Of a DNA stretch of 58,132 bases, positions 56,495-58,132 are shown in pieces. The notes below the pieces were generated by a model. That model made no database searches. It was not told the DNA's origin and saw only the letters and a list, made by a program, of their open reading frames with translations. Location: NCBI GenBank assembly GCA_014728075.1, contig WJMG01000071.1, forward strand, positions 1 through 58,132, written 5' to 3'. Each line of letters starts with the position of its first letter. Positions within the stretch are counted from its first letter, which is position 1. This stretch comes from Candidatus Omnitrophota bacterium. GTDB lineage: Bacteria; Omnitrophota; Gorgyraeia; Tantalellales; Tantalellaceae. Position numbers and translations under genes: made by a program.

Positions 56495-58132
56495 AGACGG
56501 TGTGGAAAACAAAGGAAACCGACCTCAGGCTGCAGAAGAGCCTCTGCGGGGCGCTGGGGGTCACGCCTTTTTTCGCGCAGCTTCTCGTGAACAGGGATAT
56601 CAGGACGCCCGAAGACGCCCAGGCTTTCCTTTTCGGGGGGCTTTCCTGCTGTCACGACCCCTTCCTGATGAAAGACATGGACAAGGCCGTGAACAGGATA
56701 AAAGAGGCCGTCAGGAAAAATGAAAAGATACTTGTTTACGGGGACTACGATGTTGACGGTGTGACCTCTACCGCTCTTCTTTCATATGTTCTGGATGAGA
56801 TGGGGGCGGACCACGAGACTTACATACCCAACAGGCTTGAGGACGGATACGGGTTGAACATAAGGGCGGTGGCGCTGGCCAGGGACCACGGGGTCAAGCT
56901 TCTGGTAACGGTCGATTGCGGGATAAACTCCGTGCGGGAGGTGGAGACCGCCAAAGGATACGGTATTGATGTAATAATAACAGACCATCACGAGGTCAAG
57001 GACGGGCAGAGGCCTCCCGCGGACGCTATAGTGGACCCGCACCAGCCGGAATGCGGGTACCCGTACAAGTTCCTGGCCGGAGTGGGCGTTGTTTACAAAC
57101 TCGGGCAGGCGCTTCTGGGTTCCAGGGAGGCGGTGGACAGGCACCTGGACCTGGTGGCTCTCGGGACCATAAGCGATGTGGCGCCGCAGAACGGGGAGAA
57201 CAGGATACTCACCAGGTTCGGCCTGAAAACCCTGAAAAATACCTCAAAACCCGGCCTGAAGGCCCTGATGGAAGTAGCTTCCGTAGATCCGGAGAAAATG
57301 ACCTGCCGGGACATAGGGTTCAGGATGGGGCCGAGAATAAACGCCATGGGCAGGGTAGGTTCGGCCAATTTCGCCCTTGAGCTTATGATGTGCTCCGATC
57401 CGGAGCGGGCGCGGGAACTGGCGTCGATGCTGGACGAGGAGAACAGGAACAGGCAGAAAATAGAAAGGAATATACTGAAACAGGCGCTCTCCAGGGTCGA
57501 GAACGAGGTGGACCCGGATTCCGCGAGGGCTATCGTGCTCGCGGACGAAGCCTGGCATCCCGGCGTGATAGGCATAGTCGCTTCAAGGATCACCGAACAG
57601 TACAACCTGCCGACCATACTTTTCGCGCTTGACGGAGATTCCGGAAAAGGCTCCGGGAGGGCTCCGGACGGTTTCGACCTGTTCGAGGCCGTTCTTAAGG
57701 CGGAAGAGCATCTGGTGGATTTCGGCGGGCACGAAGGCGCCTGCGGTGTGAAGATAAAGGCCTCCAAAGTAGCCGATTTCAGGGAAGCCCTCAACCGTTC
57801 GGCGGCCGAAGTGTCAGCCGGAGAGCCGGTCTCGGAGCTGAACATAGATATAAGCGTGCCCTTTGCGCACATAGGGGTAAAGCTTATAAAAGAGCTGGAC
57901 CTTCTTATGCCTTTCGGCCCCGGTAACGCGGAACCGGTGCTGGCTACTAGGGGCCTTAAAGTGAAGAATTCACCGGGTACGATAAAAAGCCGCGCTACCG
58001 GAAAGAGCATAGGGTTCAAGTTCTTCGCCTCCTGCGGCGCCATGACCTGCCAGGCGATAACCTTCAAAAAAGACAAGTTCGCAAGGCCGTCCAAAGGAGA
58101 TGTGATAGACCTGGCGTATACACCTTCCATTA
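56491..58132 (+). CDS. recJ: Single-strand-specific exonuclease RecJ (3' truncated by window end)
   Basis: The frame opens at ATG 56491, overlapping the CDF stop, and is still open at the window end (about 547 residues). RecJ degrades single-stranded DNA 5' to 3' in recombination and repair. The DHH-family motifs are all present: YGDYDVDGVTSTALLSYVL, VDCGINSV, ITDHHEVKDG, LVALGTISDVAP and FRMGPRINAMGRVGSANFAL. The DHHA1 domain has WHPGVIGIVASRITE, SGKGSGRAPDGFDL and VDFGGHEGACGVKI. The C-terminal OB-fold region is cut. Confidence 0.96.
   Translation, partial: MKTVWKTKETDLRLQKSLCGALGVTPFFAQLLVNRDIRTPEDAQAFLFGGLSCCHDPFLMKDMDKAVNRIKEAVRKNEKILVYGDYDVDGVTSTALLSYVLDEMGADHETYIPNRLEDGYGLNIRAVALARDHGVKLLVTVDCGINSVREVETAKGYGIDVIITDHHEVKDGQRPPADAIVDPHQPECGYPYKFLAGVGVVYKLGQALLGSREAVDRHLDLVALGTISDVAPQNGENRILTRFGLKTLKNTSKPGLKALMEVASVDPEKMTCRDIGFRMGPRINAMGRVGSANFALELMMCSDPERARELASMLDEENRNRQKIERNILKQALSRVENEVDPDSARAIVLADEAWHPGVIGIVASRITEQYNLPTILFALDGDSGKGSGRAPDGFDLFEAVLKAEEHLVDFGGHEGACGVKIKASKVADFREALNRSAAEVSAGEPVSELNIDISVPFAHIGVKLIKELDLLMPFGPGNAEPVLATRGLKVKNSPGTIKSRATGKSIGFKFFASCGAMTCQAITFKKDKFARPSKGDVIDLAYTPSI

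Noticed and set aside
55526..56512. Minus-strand frame opposite the CDF transporter
   Set aside because: The + strand gene has all CDF motifs; the other frame is a composition shadow.
57093..58130. Minus-strand frame opposite recJ
   Set aside because: RecJ motifs on the + strand run through the whole stretch to the window end; no domain on the minus strand.

Overview
The window reads as one continuous chromosomal segment of a Gram-negative-type bacterium. Every gene I can support lies on the + strand, and many are coupled by 4-base ATGA overlaps. The organism has an outer-membrane polysaccharide export lipoprotein, heptosyltransferase-like GT9 enzymes, a fused SecDF, queuosine enzymes (QueA, Tgt), RecJ, and strong use of ATA (Ile) and AGG (Arg) codons. 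Candidate phylum Omnitrophota or a relative is my best guess. This is an inference from gene content and style, because no rRNA or other marker is present.

Layout. (1) 1-7.5 kb: the end of an MBOAT acyltransferase, its SGNH-hydrolase-like partner and a 49-codon DUF5989 protein form a surface-acylation trio. A membrane TPR glycosyltransferase, GT9 and GT2 enzymes, a DUF2905 protein and a SpoIID-like protein follow. (2) 7.7-13.5 kb: queA, a small secreted protein, two PAS sensors sharing one unusual Cys/His C-terminal module, and another small secreted protein. (3) 13.7-41.6 kb: a long polysaccharide locus. It starts with a WecA-like phosphoglycosyl transferase, an ExeA-like ATPase, an HD-GYP protein, a Wza-like lipoprotein, a Wzc-like tyrosine kinase, a Wzy-like polymerase and a Wzx-like flippase. 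About a dozen glycosyltransferases, two methyltransferases, two GT-C-like membrane enzymes, WbqC, a PIG-L deacetylase and a DegT aminotransferase follow. (4) 42.0-49.9 kb: a compact peptide-modification operon (see below). (5) 50.1-58.1 kb: VanZ-like protein, two response regulators, tgt, yajC, secDF, a CDF metal transporter and a 3'-truncated recJ.

The most exciting system is the operon at 42043-49948. It encodes a 14-Cys YkgJ-type protein with a possible winged-helix tail, two different radical SAM/SPASM enzymes, an HprK-like kinase, an ABC exporter without a peptidase domain, a PqqD-like chaperone, a 98-residue candidate precursor, a Ser/His signal-peptidase-like protease with an extra domain, and a PF14907-type nucleotidyltransferase. 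The precursor has a Lys-rich leader followed by seven Cys-x-x-Gly units spaced 10-12 residues apart, and all seven of its cysteines lie in such units. The layout suggests a multiply crosslinked RiPP. From memory it resembles the TIGRFAMs 'SynChlorMet' cassette (two SPASM proteins, a PqqD-like and an HprK-like protein), whose precursor I recall as unidentified.

A second theme is the intergenic DNA. Between otherwise tightly packed genes lie imperfect palindromic elements built from a few recurring 'words': a 32-base A/T-rich word in four copies, a GTCATCCCCGC-type hairpin in three copies, and words built on ACCGCGTACCGCG, GTTAAAGGG or GCGTACAGGCTACAGCG. One ~200-bp element is duplicated on both sides of the PIG-L gene. 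An 82-bp direct repeat carrying an extended -10 box lies just upstream of the peptide operon.

I saw no tRNA, rRNA, CRISPR array, transposase or prophage genes.
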